DNA of 47,024 bases, taken from assembly GCA_041659085.1 (NCBI GenBank), contig JBAZYZ010000003.1, forward strand, positions 1 through 47,024. The letters run 5' to 3'. Positions within the stretch are counted from its first letter, which is position 1; the number at the start of each line of letters is the position of its first letter. Made by a program: the position numbers and the translations under genes. Below are positions 30,407 to 38,689 of this stretch, one piece after another. The stretch is from JBAZYZ01 sp041659085 (GTDB lineage: Bacteria > Patescibacteriota > Minisyncoccia > Phycocordibacterales > VMEP01). Under the pieces are notes generated by a model, which saw only the letters and a program-made list of their open reading frames with translations, did no database searches and was not told the DNA's origin.

Positions 30407-31966
30407 ATGTTTTCAAAAGTATATTCGGCCCAACCGACACTTCTCGGGGCAAATATGGTCTCCGTTGAGGTCGATGTCTCACGCGGGCTTCACTCCTTCA
30501 ATGTCGTCGGCCTTCCGGACAAGGCGGTGGAAGAAGCGCGCGACAGGGTAAGCGCGGCAATAAAAAATACCGGCTTCAAACCGCCCAAAAGCAAAAACGA
30601 AAAGATAATCATCTCCCTCGCGCCGGCGGACCTTAAAAAGGAAGGTCCGCTTTTTGACGTGCCTATAGCGCTTGCGTACCTGCAATCGTCCGGCGATATT
30701 GATTTTATTCCGGACAAAAAAATTTTTTTGGGAGAACTTTCCCTTGACGGCTCAATCCGTTCCGTCCGCGGAGTCCTCCCGATAGCCCGCGAAATAAAAC
30801 AAAAAGGATTCACGGAAATTTTTGTGCCAAAAGAAAATGCTGACGAAGCCACGCTCATTGACGGCCTCATCGTATACGGAGTGGGAAATCTCAAAGAGCT
30901 GATTGAACACCTTACGTTCAGAGAGGCAACGGGTGGCGCAGAAAATCAAAGTAAAAAGAAAAAGCTTCTTCCTGCGGCAAAAAGCGAAGGGGGAGAAAAA
31001 ACGCGCGGGGACATGCTTGACCTCTGTGACATCCGCGGACAAGAAAGCGCCAAAAGGGGTCTGGAGATAGCCGCGGGCGGCGGACATAATATAGCTTTCT
31101 ACGGTCCGCCCGGGACAGGCAAAACGATGCTCGCCCGAGCTTTCGCCGGGATACTTCCGGAACTTGACCGGGATTCGGCGCTTGAAGTTACGAGTATTCA
31201 TTCAGTCGCCGGACTTCTCCGTGAAAATATCATGCGTGAAGCGCCATTTCGCGCGCCGCATCACACCGCATCGTACGTCTCAATAATAGGCGGCGGTGCG
31301 ACCCCCAAGCCGGGAGAAGTGACTCTCGCGCATAGGGGAGTATTATTTCTGGACGAGTTCCCGGAATTTGATAAAAGAGTTTTGGAATCATTAAGACAGC
31401 CGCTTGAAGACAAGATGGTGCATGTCTCGCGAGCCAAGGGCACTGCCATCTTCCCGGCAAATTTCATCTTAGTCGCCGCCATGAATCCGTGCCCGTGCGG
31501 AAACAACAACGTGAAAGGCAAGCGATGCTCCTGCTCGCCCGGCGATATCGCCAGATACAAAAGAAAACTCTCCGGACCGATTATGGACCGCATAGATTTA
31601 TGGCTTGAAGTTGGACACATTGATTACGAAAAATTATCCGAGAAAGCAAGCGGGGAGGGGAGCCGCGAGGCATCCTTGCGCGTAAAATCCGCGCGGGAAA
31701 CACAGGCCAAGCGCTTCGCGCAAAACAAAAATAAAATAAAAACCAACAGCGACGTCGGAGTTCGTTTGCTCGAAAAACTTATCCCTATCACGGACGACAT
31801 CCGCAAATTATTGAATGAGAGCGCGCGCAAACTGGATCTCTCCCCGCGCGCCTATCACAAAACCATAAAAGTCGCGCGCACCATCGCCGATTTGGACGGC
31901 AGCGATTCAATCGGGACTAAACATCTGCTTGAGGCTTTGCGTTACAGACCGAGAGATATCATATAA
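30407..31966 (+). CDS. comM: ComM/YifB-family AAA+ helicase (Mg-chelatase-like)
   Basis: ComM is a ring helicase that promotes branch migration when incoming DNA recombines during natural transformation. The 519-residue protein has an N-terminal ChlI-like domain (VEVDVSRGLHSFNVVGLPDKAV), Walker A GPPGTGKT near 230-237, Walker B LFLDEFPEF, and the C-terminal helical domain with a cysteine-rich insert CPCGNNNVKGKRCSC. All motifs are intact. With ComEC and RecJ in the same window it supports competence-linked DNA uptake. Confidence 0.94.
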   Translation: MFSKVYSAQPTLLGANMVSVEVDVSRGLHSFNVVGLPDKAVEEARDRVSAAIKNTGFKPPKSKNEKIIISLAPADLKKEGPLFDVPIALAYLQSSGDIDFIPDKKIFLGELSLDGSIRSVRGVLPIAREIKQKGFTEIFVPKENADEATLIDGLIVYGVGNLKELIEHLTFREATGGAENQSKKKKLLPAAKSEGGEKTRGDMLDLCDIRGQESAKRGLEIAAGGGHNIAFYGPPGTGKTMLARAFAGILPELDRDSALEVTSIHSVAGLLRENIMREAPFRAPHHTASYVSIIGGGATPKPGEVTLAHRGVLFLDEFPEFDKRVLESLRQPLEDKMVHVSRAKGTAIFPANFILVAAMNPCPCGNNNVKGKRCSCSPGDIARYKRKLSGPIMDRIDLWLEVGHIDYEKLSEKASGEGSREASLRVKSARETQAKRFAQNKNKIKTNSDVGVRLLEKLIPITDDIRKLLNESARKLDLSPRAYHKTIKVARTIADLDGSDSIGTKHLLEALRYRPRDII

Positions 31967-31968
31967 AT

Positions 31969-32000
31969 AAAAAATCCGCCAGTCTGGCGGATTTTTTATT
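31969..32000 (+). terminator. Terminator of comM
   Basis: 13-bp stem AAAAAATCCGCCA/TGGCGGATTTTTT with a 3-base loop. Confidence 0.85.
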
Positions 32001-32037
32001 TATCGTAAGTTGTTAACCGTTGGTCGTTAGCCGAATG

Positions 32038-33090
32038 TCAGAACGGATTTTTTGCTCCGCGGATTTCAAAGTGAACATGAGGGCCGGTAGAGTGCCCGGT
32101 GTTACCGACGAAACCGATTATCTGCCCCTGCGTGACATGAGCACCTTCAGGAACAACCGCCGCGCTCATGTGTCCGTACAAAGTTTGCGTGCCGTTGTTA
32201 TGCTGAATGACAATATACTTGCCGTAACCTCCGTTATACCCGCTGTTCCTGGAAACAATAACGTCCCCCTCGGCTGACGCGTGTATGGAAGTGCCGGTAG
32301 AAGCGCCGATATCAACACCGTTGTAACCGTGGATACCCTGTGTTTTGTGCCCTTCTTCGTAGCTGATAGGACGAGTGTAGTAGCCCGTATAATTCGGCAC
32401 ATTTTTCGCTCCGCGGACTTTTGACGTCGGCCTGGGTTTGCTTGTCGGAGTGGGGGCAACCTCCCCGTCAGGAATTATAATCGTGTCGCCTATGTTTAAC
32501 TCCGAGTCCTCAGACAAGCCATTGAAAGTGAGTATCTCGCCGACGTCGGCCTTGAACTTCTTGGCAACACTTTTAACGGTATCTCCTTTTTTAATATCAT
32601 ATTGGATACCCGAAACCGGAAGAATAATAAGTTTCTGCCCCGGTGTTATGGTTCCATCCTTTATGTCGTTGGCCCACTTAATAGTATTGACCGAAACGCC
32701 AAACATCTTGGCAATCTGACCCAGAGAATTTCCTTCGCGGACAATATAGATGCTTATCTGACCGCTGTTTACGGACTCATCCCCAATATCGGCCTGTGTG
32801 CCAATATACCCGGTCTCGGGCAAAAGAGACCCGTCGCCCAAAACAGTTATGTCGCCCCCACCACGGGCAAAACTGAGATCGGGGCTGACCGTTGCCTGAA
32901 GAATAGGCATGTTCTGGGAGTTATTCTGAACGCTTTGTTCCGCTTTAACGGATTTCCCAGAAAAAAGTCCTCCCACAAAAGACAAAACCCCGGCCGACGC
33001 TACGGATGGGGATAACAAAATGGTGGATGAAAAGACCAAAGACAAAACAAGCCTTCCCACGAAAAGCTTGCAAAACAACGATTTTTTCAC
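32038..33090 (-). CDS. LysM and M23 peptidase-domain protein (peptidoglycan hydrolase)
   Basis: A secreted or anchored peptidoglycan hydrolase. The signal peptide (about 1-32, ending VASA) is followed by two LysM domains (IYIVREGNSLGQIAKMFG and YDIKKGDTVKSVAKKF), a Pro/Thr/Lys linker and an M23 zinc endopeptidase domain with IHGYNGVDIGA, TLYGHMS and HVHFEI. The start is uncertain: GTG at 33090 (chosen, gives KKSLF) or TTG at 33102 (adds MARL); there is no SD. Cross-link cutting during growth or division is inferred from the family. Confidence 0.9.
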   Translation of the reverse strand: MKKSLFCKLFVGRLVLSLVFSSTILLSPSVASAGVLSFVGGLFSGKSVKAEQSVQNNSQNMPILQATVSPDLSFARGGGDITVLGDGSLLPETGYIGTQADIGDESVNSGQISIYIVREGNSLGQIAKMFGVSVNTIKWANDIKDGTITPGQKLIILPVSGIQYDIKKGDTVKSVAKKFKADVGEILTFNGLSEDSELNIGDTIIIPDGEVAPTPTSKPRPTSKVRGAKNVPNYTGYYTRPISYEEGHKTQGIHGYNGVDIGASTGTSIHASAEGDVIVSRNSGYNGGYGKYIVIQHNNGTQTLYGHMSAAVVPEGAHVTQGQIIGFVGNTGHSTGPHVHFEIRGAKNPF

Positions 33091-33147
33091 TAGACGAGCC
33101 AAGAAAACACGCGGCGCGCCCTGTTCTTTTGAGTTCCTAGATATAAG

Positions 33148-33268
33148 CCTAATTTTGAAACTGCTTGCTCCTTACAGACCGACTAAGCTCTGTAAATACG
33201 GAAAAACAAGCAATTTAGGTCCAGAAACAGACAAAAACCATTAAAATGGCTTAACTGAGCCATTTTTG
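33148..33268 (+). ncRNA. Candidate small structured RNA
   Basis: CCTAA/TTAGG, TGCTTG/CAAGCA and TTACAGA/TCTGTAA nest as one three-part stem, and a terminator with AAAATGGCT/AGCCATTTT and a T-run follows 24 nt later on the plus strand. The element could also be the 5' leader of the LysM/M23 gene read on the minus strand. No known family is recognised. Confidence 0.3.
33243..33268 (+). terminator. Terminator-like hairpin
   Basis: AAAATGGCT/AGCCATTTT stem followed by TTGTTT. Confidence 0.6.
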
Positions 33269-33418
33269 TTTATTAACACCCGAGTTTTCTGGTGCCTAAC
33301 TCAATGGTAGCAACCACCCCGGATAAGTCAATCAAGTTAAGGGGGTGGTGTGGATATCGCTCAAATTTGGAGTTTAGCGGGAAAAAGGAGATAATGTAAA
33401 TAAGTTTATCGGACAAAC

Positions 33419-33604
33419 ATGTCTTCCCTAGAAAGATTCCCCCAAACAGACCCGGCCCCTGACAAAAAACCGGGGGATAATAACCCGGAGGAAAACCTGA
33501 GCAGCCCGGCCATGCCGGGGGACCGGGAATTGGCCCCCGAGGAAAGGGCGAGACTTGCCGAAGTGCTCAAACGCGCAAAAAAGGAGTCCGAGGAGAACAA
33601 CTAA
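33419..33604 (+). CDS. Small charged protein of unknown function (61 residues)
   Basis: The frame MSSLERFPQTDPAPDKKPGD... is highly charged, Pro-rich in the first half, with a C-terminal helix (PEERARLAEVLKRAKKESEE). It is followed directly by a strong terminator. No SD is near the ATG; AAGGAG lies about 28 nt upstream. The protein is probably disordered except for its helix. No family is recognised, and the gene call rests on frame, size and terminator only. Confidence 0.5.
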   Translation: MSSLERFPQTDPAPDKKPGDNNPEENLSSPAMPGDRELAPEERARLAEVLKRAKKESEENN

Positions 33605-33610
33605 ATTCTC

Positions 33611-33657
33611 ACCACGAACAAAAAGCGTCCCCGGAAGGGACGCTTTTTGTTCGTGGT
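33611..33657 (+). terminator. Terminator with a perfect 21-bp stem
   Basis: Arms 33611-33631 and 33637-33657 are perfectly complementary; the right arm overlaps the extended -10 of pcrA. Confidence 0.85.
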
Positions 33658-33662
33658 ATAGT
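33654..33662 (+). promoter_or_regulatory. Extended -10 promoter of pcrA
   Basis: TGGTATAGT, with the ATG at 33669 located 6 nt after it. Confidence 0.6.
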
Positions 33663-33668
33663 TGTGTG

Positions 33669-35618
33669 ATGAAAATAAGCGGTGAACTGAACCCGGCCCA
33701 GGAAAAAGCGGCCAATCATAAAGACGGACCGCTTCTTATAATAGCCGGCGCGGGGGCAGGCAAAACAAAAACCATTTCCCATCGTATTTTGAATCTGGTA
33801 AAAAGCGGGATTGAGCCGTCTCAAATATTGGCCATCACTTTTACCAATAAGGCGGCCAAAGAAATGAAGGAGAGGACTTATGCTCTCCTCAAAAAAGAAC
33901 GGGCGCTTCTTTCCGGTACCGAGAGCCAGCCTTTTATGAGCACGTTTCATTCACTCGGCATCTACATTCTCCGGGAAAATGCGCAAAAAATCGGACTGAC
34001 TCGCCACTTCTCAATCTTTGACCAGGATGACTCGCTCTCGGCCATAAAAGAAGCGCTCAAAGAGTCCAACCTTGACCCAAAGCAATTTGAACCGGGCAGA
34101 ATAAAAAACATCATTTCAAGATACAAAGGCGACATGATAACGCAAAGCGAGTACGCGGCGGAAGCGGAAGATTATTTCCCGAAAATCGTGGCCGGGGTAT
34201 GGGCAAAGTACGAACGCATCCTAGAAAAAGAAGGCGGCCTAGACTTTGACGACCTTATTCTAAGGGCCGTAAAACTCCTCCAGGGTAACAAGGACGTGCT
34301 GGAGTACTATCAAAACCGGTGGCTATACATTCATATAGATGAATACCAGGATACCAACGCTTCACAATATCAATTCTCCCGTCTTTTATCCCAAAAAAAC
34401 AAAAATATTTGCGTAGTCGGCGATTCGGACCAAAATATTTACGGTTGGCGCGGGGCAAATCTCCGCAATCTGCTCAATTTTGAAAAAGATTATCCCGGCG
34501 CAACAGTCATATTGCTTGAAGAGAACTACCGTTCCACTAAAACCATACTTGAAGTCGCGAACACCGTTATCAGGAAAAACAAAGTCCGGAAAGAAAAAAA
34601 TCTGTTCACCAAAAACATTGACGGGGAGAAGGTAAGCATTTACGCCGCGTATGATGAGAGCGATGAAGCCAAGTTCATCGCCGAAAAATCCAAATCCCTT
34701 ATCCTGTCAGGCGTGCCGGAGCAGGAAATCGCCGTGCTTTACCGGGCCAACTTCCAGTCACGGGCGCTTGAAGAGGCGTTCTTATCCACCGGTGTGCCGT
34801 ATCAAGTCCTTGGCACTAAATTTTTTGAAAGAAAAGAAGTAAAAGACATCCTTTCGTACATAAGAGCGTCGCTAAATGAAAAAAGTCTTTCCGATTTGAA
34901 AAGAATTCTTAATGTTCCGTCGCGGGGCATAGGTCCGGCCACCATCGCCAAAATATTTGCCGGGCAAGAATCCGCTCTTTCCGGGGCTATGAGAGAGAAA
35001 ATTTCTTCTTTCCGCAAAATTCTGGCTGACATCAATGCCGTCATGGAAACAAAGAAAACTTCCGAAGCAGTAAGGTTCGCGATTAAAAGAACAGGTATTG
35101 AGGAAATGCTCATGGCGGGAGGAGACGAGGATAAAGAAAGATTCGAGAATCTTATGGAAATGGTCACACTTGCCACTCGTTATGACATACATCCAGGGAA
35201 AGAGGGTGTGGAAAAACTTCTGGATGACGCCGCTTTGGCAAGCGACCAAGATTCGCTCGACCACATTAACAATAAAGAAAACAAGAAAAATGCCGTCAGG
35301 CTCATGACCGTACATGCTTCAAAAGGCCTGGAGTTTGGGCATGTTTTCATTACCGGGCTTGAAGCCGACCTCTTCCCGCACCGGCGAATAAACAACGGCA
35401 ATGTTTCGGAGGAACAATCCGAGGAGGAGAGGCGTTTGTTTTACGTGGCCCTTACCCGCGCCAAGAAAAAACTTTATCTTACCTTTACCGAGGTGCGCAC
35501 AATATTCGGTTCGCGCCAGATTAACGCGCCTTCGGAATTCTTGGGTGATATTGCCCATGATCTGGTGCAGTTTGAAGAGAGAGAAAACAGTATCCACCGG
35601 GTGGTTTATCTGGATTAA
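33669..35618 (+). CDS. pcrA: UvrD/PcrA-type DNA helicase
   Basis: A superfamily 1A 3'-5' helicase for repair and replication restart. Motifs in order: Q-motif LNPAQEKAA, Walker A GAGAGKTKT, FTNKAAKEMKER, Walker B IDEYQDTN, SDQNIYGWRGA, ENYRST, LMTVHASKGLEF and VALTRAKKKLY. At 649 residues it is about 80 shorter than typical PcrA/UvrD, lacking the flexible C-terminal tail. The start MKISGELNP is chosen over a 38-residue upstream extension that would run through the terminator stem. It ends 15 bp from the convergent peptidoglycan-binding gene. Confidence 0.94.
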   Translation: MKISGELNPAQEKAANHKDGPLLIIAGAGAGKTKTISHRILNLVKSGIEPSQILAITFTNKAAKEMKERTYALLKKERALLSGTESQPFMSTFHSLGIYILRENAQKIGLTRHFSIFDQDDSLSAIKEALKESNLDPKQFEPGRIKNIISRYKGDMITQSEYAAEAEDYFPKIVAGVWAKYERILEKEGGLDFDDLILRAVKLLQGNKDVLEYYQNRWLYIHIDEYQDTNASQYQFSRLLSQKNKNICVVGDSDQNIYGWRGANLRNLLNFEKDYPGATVILLEENYRSTKTILEVANTVIRKNKVRKEKNLFTKNIDGEKVSIYAAYDESDEAKFIAEKSKSLILSGVPEQEIAVLYRANFQSRALEEAFLSTGVPYQVLGTKFFERKEVKDILSYIRASLNEKSLSDLKRILNVPSRGIGPATIAKIFAGQESALSGAMREKISSFRKILADINAVMETKKTSEAVRFAIKRTGIEEMLMAGGDEDKERFENLMEMVTLATRYDIHPGKEGVEKLLDDAALASDQDSLDHINNKENKKNAVRLMTVHASKGLEFGHVFITGLEADLFPHRRINNGNVSEEQSEEERRLFYVALTRAKKKLYLTFTEVRTIFGSRQINAPSEFLGDIAHDLVQFEERENSIHRVVYLD

Positions 35619-35633
35619 AAAGATTTTCTGCAA

Positions 35634-36656
35634 TCAGATGAGGGAGGAGCCAGTCATTGGAGTAATCATTCCTTCCGACGGGATATAAACACAGTACGGG
35701 CACGCAACAATACACACACCGGCGCCTGGTGCATATTCGCCAAGAAGCCATTCAGTAAATGGAATATTGTAGGAAAGATAGGCCTGCGACCCCGGTACAT
35801 AAGTGAGCAAAGCGGCGTACGACGGCGGAAGCGGTTCAACAGTTATAAGCCAGGTCGCACTATCCTCGCAATAAAAAGCGTCCAAGAGCGCTCCTCCGAA
35901 TGGAACACCTGTCAAAGCTTGAGCGCGTTCAGGTTTGAAAATAGCGCTGAAGGCTCGCCCCGCAACCGTAAAAATCCGATCCATAAAAGAATCACTGTGA
36001 GCGGACTGGCTCGGCTTGTTCTTAACTAACTCCAAAAAAGCGGCGCGCATATCGGTTGTTGTCGCAGCTCGTTTAACAATTTGCTCCTTAATAAGGGTGA
36101 GCTCGGTAGTGGAAAGCCCCTTTTTAGCCGCAGCGCGTTCAACAGCCGCTAAAAATTTATCAAGATTCTTTAAGTTGGGGTTTTGGGGCGTAGTAGTGGA
36201 AACAGAAATTATTGAAGGAGGGGGCTCAACCGCCAAACTTGAAGATGCGACAGACGGCGCGGCCGGAATGGTACTTCCCGCAACTGCCGTTGACCTAAAA
36301 ATAGCGCTGAGTTTCGCTCTTGTGTAAAACCCGATATATCCGCTGCCTCGCTTAAGCCCGACGGGCGACAAAACCTCACTTGCATACTTTTCTTGGAACC
36401 GCGCAACTGCCGCTTTCGTAAGCAGGCCAAAATATTCCGTCTCATTCCCCGGAGAACCGGGTCCGGTGTTCGCAACGCGCGTCTCCTGTTCCCGGTTAAG
36501 GATCCGCTGAATCAGGACGACCTGCTTGCCCGAAGAACCAAGCGAGATATCAGCGGCAAATATCCCGGGGTCGCCCGCCTGAGCCCCCGCGCTTATTCCG
36601 AATGAAAACACGACAGACGACAATAATATGACCGGAAACGATTGTGTAAAACGCAT
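35634..36656 (-). CDS. Secreted peptidoglycan-binding-domain protein
   Basis: A 340-residue secreted protein. The signal peptide (about 1-26, ending GAQA) is followed by a PG_binding_1-like domain (about 33-110: SSGKQVVLIQRILN, EYFGLLTKAAVARFQEKY, GYIGFYTRAKL). A helical middle follows, then a C-terminal domain of about 95 residues starting PFGGALLDAFYC with several cysteines (C-IVACPYC). The start at 36656 is chosen because TATAAT lies 6 nt upstream. It probably binds or remodels the wall. The C-terminal domain is not assigned. Confidence 0.82.
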   Translation of the reverse strand: MRFTQSFPVILLSSVVFSFGISAGAQAGDPGIFAADISLGSSGKQVVLIQRILNREQETRVANTGPGSPGNETEYFGLLTKAAVARFQEKYASEVLSPVGLKRGSGYIGFYTRAKLSAIFRSTAVAGSTIPAAPSVASSSLAVEPPPSIISVSTTTPQNPNLKNLDKFLAAVERAAAKKGLSTTELTLIKEQIVKRAATTTDMRAAFLELVKNKPSQSAHSDSFMDRIFTVAGRAFSAIFKPERAQALTGVPFGGALLDAFYCEDSATWLITVEPLPPSYAALLTYVPGSQAYLSYNIPFTEWLLGEYAPGAGVCIVACPYCVYIPSEGMITPMTGSSLI

Positions 36657-36662
36657 AATTAT

Positions 36663-36668
36663 ATTATA
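36663..36668 (-). promoter_or_regulatory. -10 element of the peptidoglycan-binding gene
   Basis: TATAAT on the minus strand, 6 nt before the ATG at 36656. Confidence 0.5.
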
Positions 36669-36771
36669 ACACAAGCCCGAAACCCCAACCCCGCCGTTTA
36701 GTTCACCAGAATTTCGGGGAACGAAAAAAGGCGAATCAACTTATATGATATGATTTAACCGAATATAATTT

Positions 36772-37584
36772 ATGCGGGAAAAACTTAACTACAGCGCAAA
36801 AAAATCACTCGGGCAGCATTTTTTGACGGCGCGCGGGACAGTAAACGACATTATAAAAACCGCCGAGATTAGAGAAGGAAAGATTACGGTTGAAATAGGC
36901 CCGGGGAAAGGGGCGCTTACCTCCGCGCTTCTTTCGGCTGGCGCGGTAGTCATTGCGGTGGAAAAAGACAAGAGGATGGTAGATCTCCTAAAGGAAAAAT
37001 TCGCAAGAGAACTAAAAAGCGGGCAACTAGTCCTGGCGAACGAAGATATTTTGAATTTTGATTTTAAACGACACGATATAAAAACCGGCGGCTACAATTT
37101 GGTTGCCAACATTCCGTATTACATAACGGGAGAAATCCTGCGCCTTTTCATCGGCGGAGAAATAAAACCGTCGCGCGCCGTTTTGCTCGTCCAAAAAGAA
37201 GTCGCCGAAAGAATAGCCGCGCGCGACGGCAAGGAAAGCATTCTTTCGGTAAGCATCAAACTGTACGGGCTGCCAAAATATATAAAAAAAGTTCCGGCGC
37301 GTTATTTCAGCCCTCCGCCAAAAGTCGACTCGGCCATACTGCTTATTGAGAACATAAAAGAATCTTTTGCAAATAAACGCGAACAGGAAAGATTCTTTGA
37401 AATCATGAAAACCGGTTTCGGACACAAAAGAAAGATGCTGATGGGCAATTTAAAAACAATCTTTGCCGAAGAGTCTCTAAGAAAAGCGTTCGGGGGCTGC
37501 GGACTAAATGAAAAAACGCGGGCGGAAAACATAACGACAGCGGATTGGAAATGCCTGTCACGGGAATTAAACATCAACGCTTAG
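36772..37584 (+). CDS. rsmA: 16S rRNA A1518/A1519 dimethyltransferase RsmA (KsgA)
   Basis: RsmA dimethylates two adjacent adenines in helix 45 of 16S rRNA with SAM and acts as a late 30S assembly check. The 270-residue protein shows KKSLGQHFL at the N-terminus, the SAM-binding TVEIGPGKGALT near 40-51, the catalytic NIPYYITGEIL near 112-122 (family NLPY/NIPY) and FSPPPKVDSA near 183. All expected motifs are present. Several TATGAT/TATAAT hexamers precede it; none has an unambiguous -35. Confidence 0.95.
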   Translation: MREKLNYSAKKSLGQHFLTARGTVNDIIKTAEIREGKITVEIGPGKGALTSALLSAGAVVIAVEKDKRMVDLLKEKFARELKSGQLVLANEDILNFDFKRHDIKTGGYNLVANIPYYITGEILRLFIGGEIKPSRAVLLVQKEVAERIAARDGKESILSVSIKLYGLPKYIKKVPARYFSPPPKVDSAILLIENIKESFANKREQERFFEIMKTGFGHKRKMLMGNLKTIFAEESLRKAFGGCGLNEKTRAENITTADWKCLSRELNINA

Positions 37585-37642
37585 CCTTATGTAGCCGGCG
37601 TTTTCGTCCGGCGCCAACCGACTACTGATCCAGTTCGGCAAC

Positions 37643-37651
37643 TGATATAAT
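37643..37651 (+). promoter_or_regulatory. Extended -10 promoter at the start of the secretion-like locus
   Basis: TGATATAAT, leaving a leader of about 20 nt before the ATG at 37678. Confidence 0.5.
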
Positions 37652-37677
37652 GTCTTGGAGAAAAAGTTTCAATTTGT

Positions 37678-38679
37678 ATGCTTATAACACATAAAAAAAT
37701 CATAATTTCGCTTCTGTTGGCATCCACCCTCATCGGCATAAGCGTTTACTCTAAATTCATTAAGAACCGGGCGGCGCCTTATGCGACGGAACAAGCGGGG
37801 AGGGGTCTTGTTGCCGAAGACAACCTGTCCGAAGCAAGGGATTTCCTGCAAAATGACGCCGACCAAGACGGGCTTAAATACTGGGAAGAGGCGCTTTGGG
37901 GAACAGATCCGAACAATACAGACACCGACAAAGACGGCACACCGGATGGCGAGGAGGTAAAAGAAAAAAGGAGCCCCGTCCTAGCCGGGCCTAATGACAA
38001 GCTTAAAACAATAAGCCCGGATGAGAAATCCGCACCCGGAGCAAGCGGGACTTCGCCCGGGGACAGCCTGACTGATACTATCGCCAGAAACCTTTACGCG
38101 AATTACGCGGTACTTGGACAGTCCGGCGGACTAACAGAAGAAAACCAGGCAAAACTGACCGCTGAACTGAGCGACTCGATAAAGAAACTCCTTGAACCGA
38201 AAGCCTACGCCATAAGCGACCTTGCGGTTGCGCCCGCAGAGACGCCGGATTCAATAAAAAAATACGGCAATGACGTCACCGCCGCAATAGCCGCCAATCT
38301 GAAAAGAGAAAGCATGGGTGACGCGACTTCTTTGGCGAATTATCTGAAAAACGGAAGCTCCTCCGAGCTGAAAAAAATAGCCGATTCGGCGAAAAACTAT
38401 AAAAGGGCCGTTGCGGAACTTCTAAAATTGCCCGCCCCGAAGAGCGCTCTCGAACAGCACCTTACGCTTGTTAACGGATTCAGTTATTTCGGCAGGACAA
38501 TAGAGGGCATGTCGATGGTTGATACCGATCCCATCGTGGCATTGGTGAGCGTAAGGAATTACGGGGAAGGGGTATTAAAGATAAAAATCGCCCTGCAGGG
38601 CCTCTCTTTATACTTCGCGAATCAAAAAACCATATTCACAAAAGAAGATGGTGGATATATATTCTCCCGCGGTATATAA
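37678..38679 (+). CDS. Membrane-anchored protein with thrombospondin type 3-like Ca-binding motifs
   Basis: A 333-residue protein with an N-terminal membrane helix (about 7-24). Residues about 60-100 contain DADQDGLKYWEEALWGTDP and TDTDKDGTPDGEEV, the D-x-D-x-D-G acidic pattern of calcium-binding thrombospondin type 3 or EF-hand-like loops. The rest (about 130-333) is helical and unassigned. It is the first gene of a run of envelope and VirB-like genes. The TAA stop overlaps the -10 of the next gene, so coupling is tight. A surface or periplasm-like location is likely; its function is unknown. Confidence 0.72.
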   Translation: MLITHKKIIISLLLASTLIGISVYSKFIKNRAAPYATEQAGRGLVAEDNLSEARDFLQNDADQDGLKYWEEALWGTDPNNTDTDKDGTPDGEEVKEKRSPVLAGPNDKLKTISPDEKSAPGASGTSPGDSLTDTIARNLYANYAVLGQSGGLTEENQAKLTAELSDSIKKLLEPKAYAISDLAVAPAETPDSIKKYGNDVTAAIAANLKRESMGDATSLANYLKNGSSSELKKIADSAKNYKRAVAELLKLPAPKSALEQHLTLVNGFSYFGRTIEGMSMVDTDPIVALVSVRNYGEGVLKIKIALQGLSLYFANQKTIFTKEDGGYIFSRGI

Positions 38680-38680
38680 T
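38675..38680 (+). promoter_or_regulatory. -10 element overlapping the upstream stop codon
   Basis: TATAAT overlaps the TAA at 38677-38679 and lies 9 nt before the ATG at 38690. Confidence 0.5.
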
Positions 38681-38689
38681 TTTAAATAA

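Larger units (their letters stand above)
33103..33418. other. Gene-free stretch with structured elements
   Basis: It holds three nested inverted repeats (33148-33219), a terminator (33243-33268), a CCACCCC/GGGGTGG hairpin near 33314-33348, and AAGGAG followed by an ATG-TAA start-stop pair at 33394-33399. No protein gene is seen. Confidence 0.5.

Noticed and set aside
33103..33240. c-di-AMP riboswitch for the LysM/M23 gene
   Set aside because: The gene class fits, but the conserved ydaO sequence elements are not seen in the leader.
33293..33350. tRNA-like start (GGTGCCTAACTCAATGGTAGCAA)
   Set aside because: No anticodon arm, T-arm or closing acceptor stem can be formed; only a simple CCACCCC/GGGGTGG hairpin is present.
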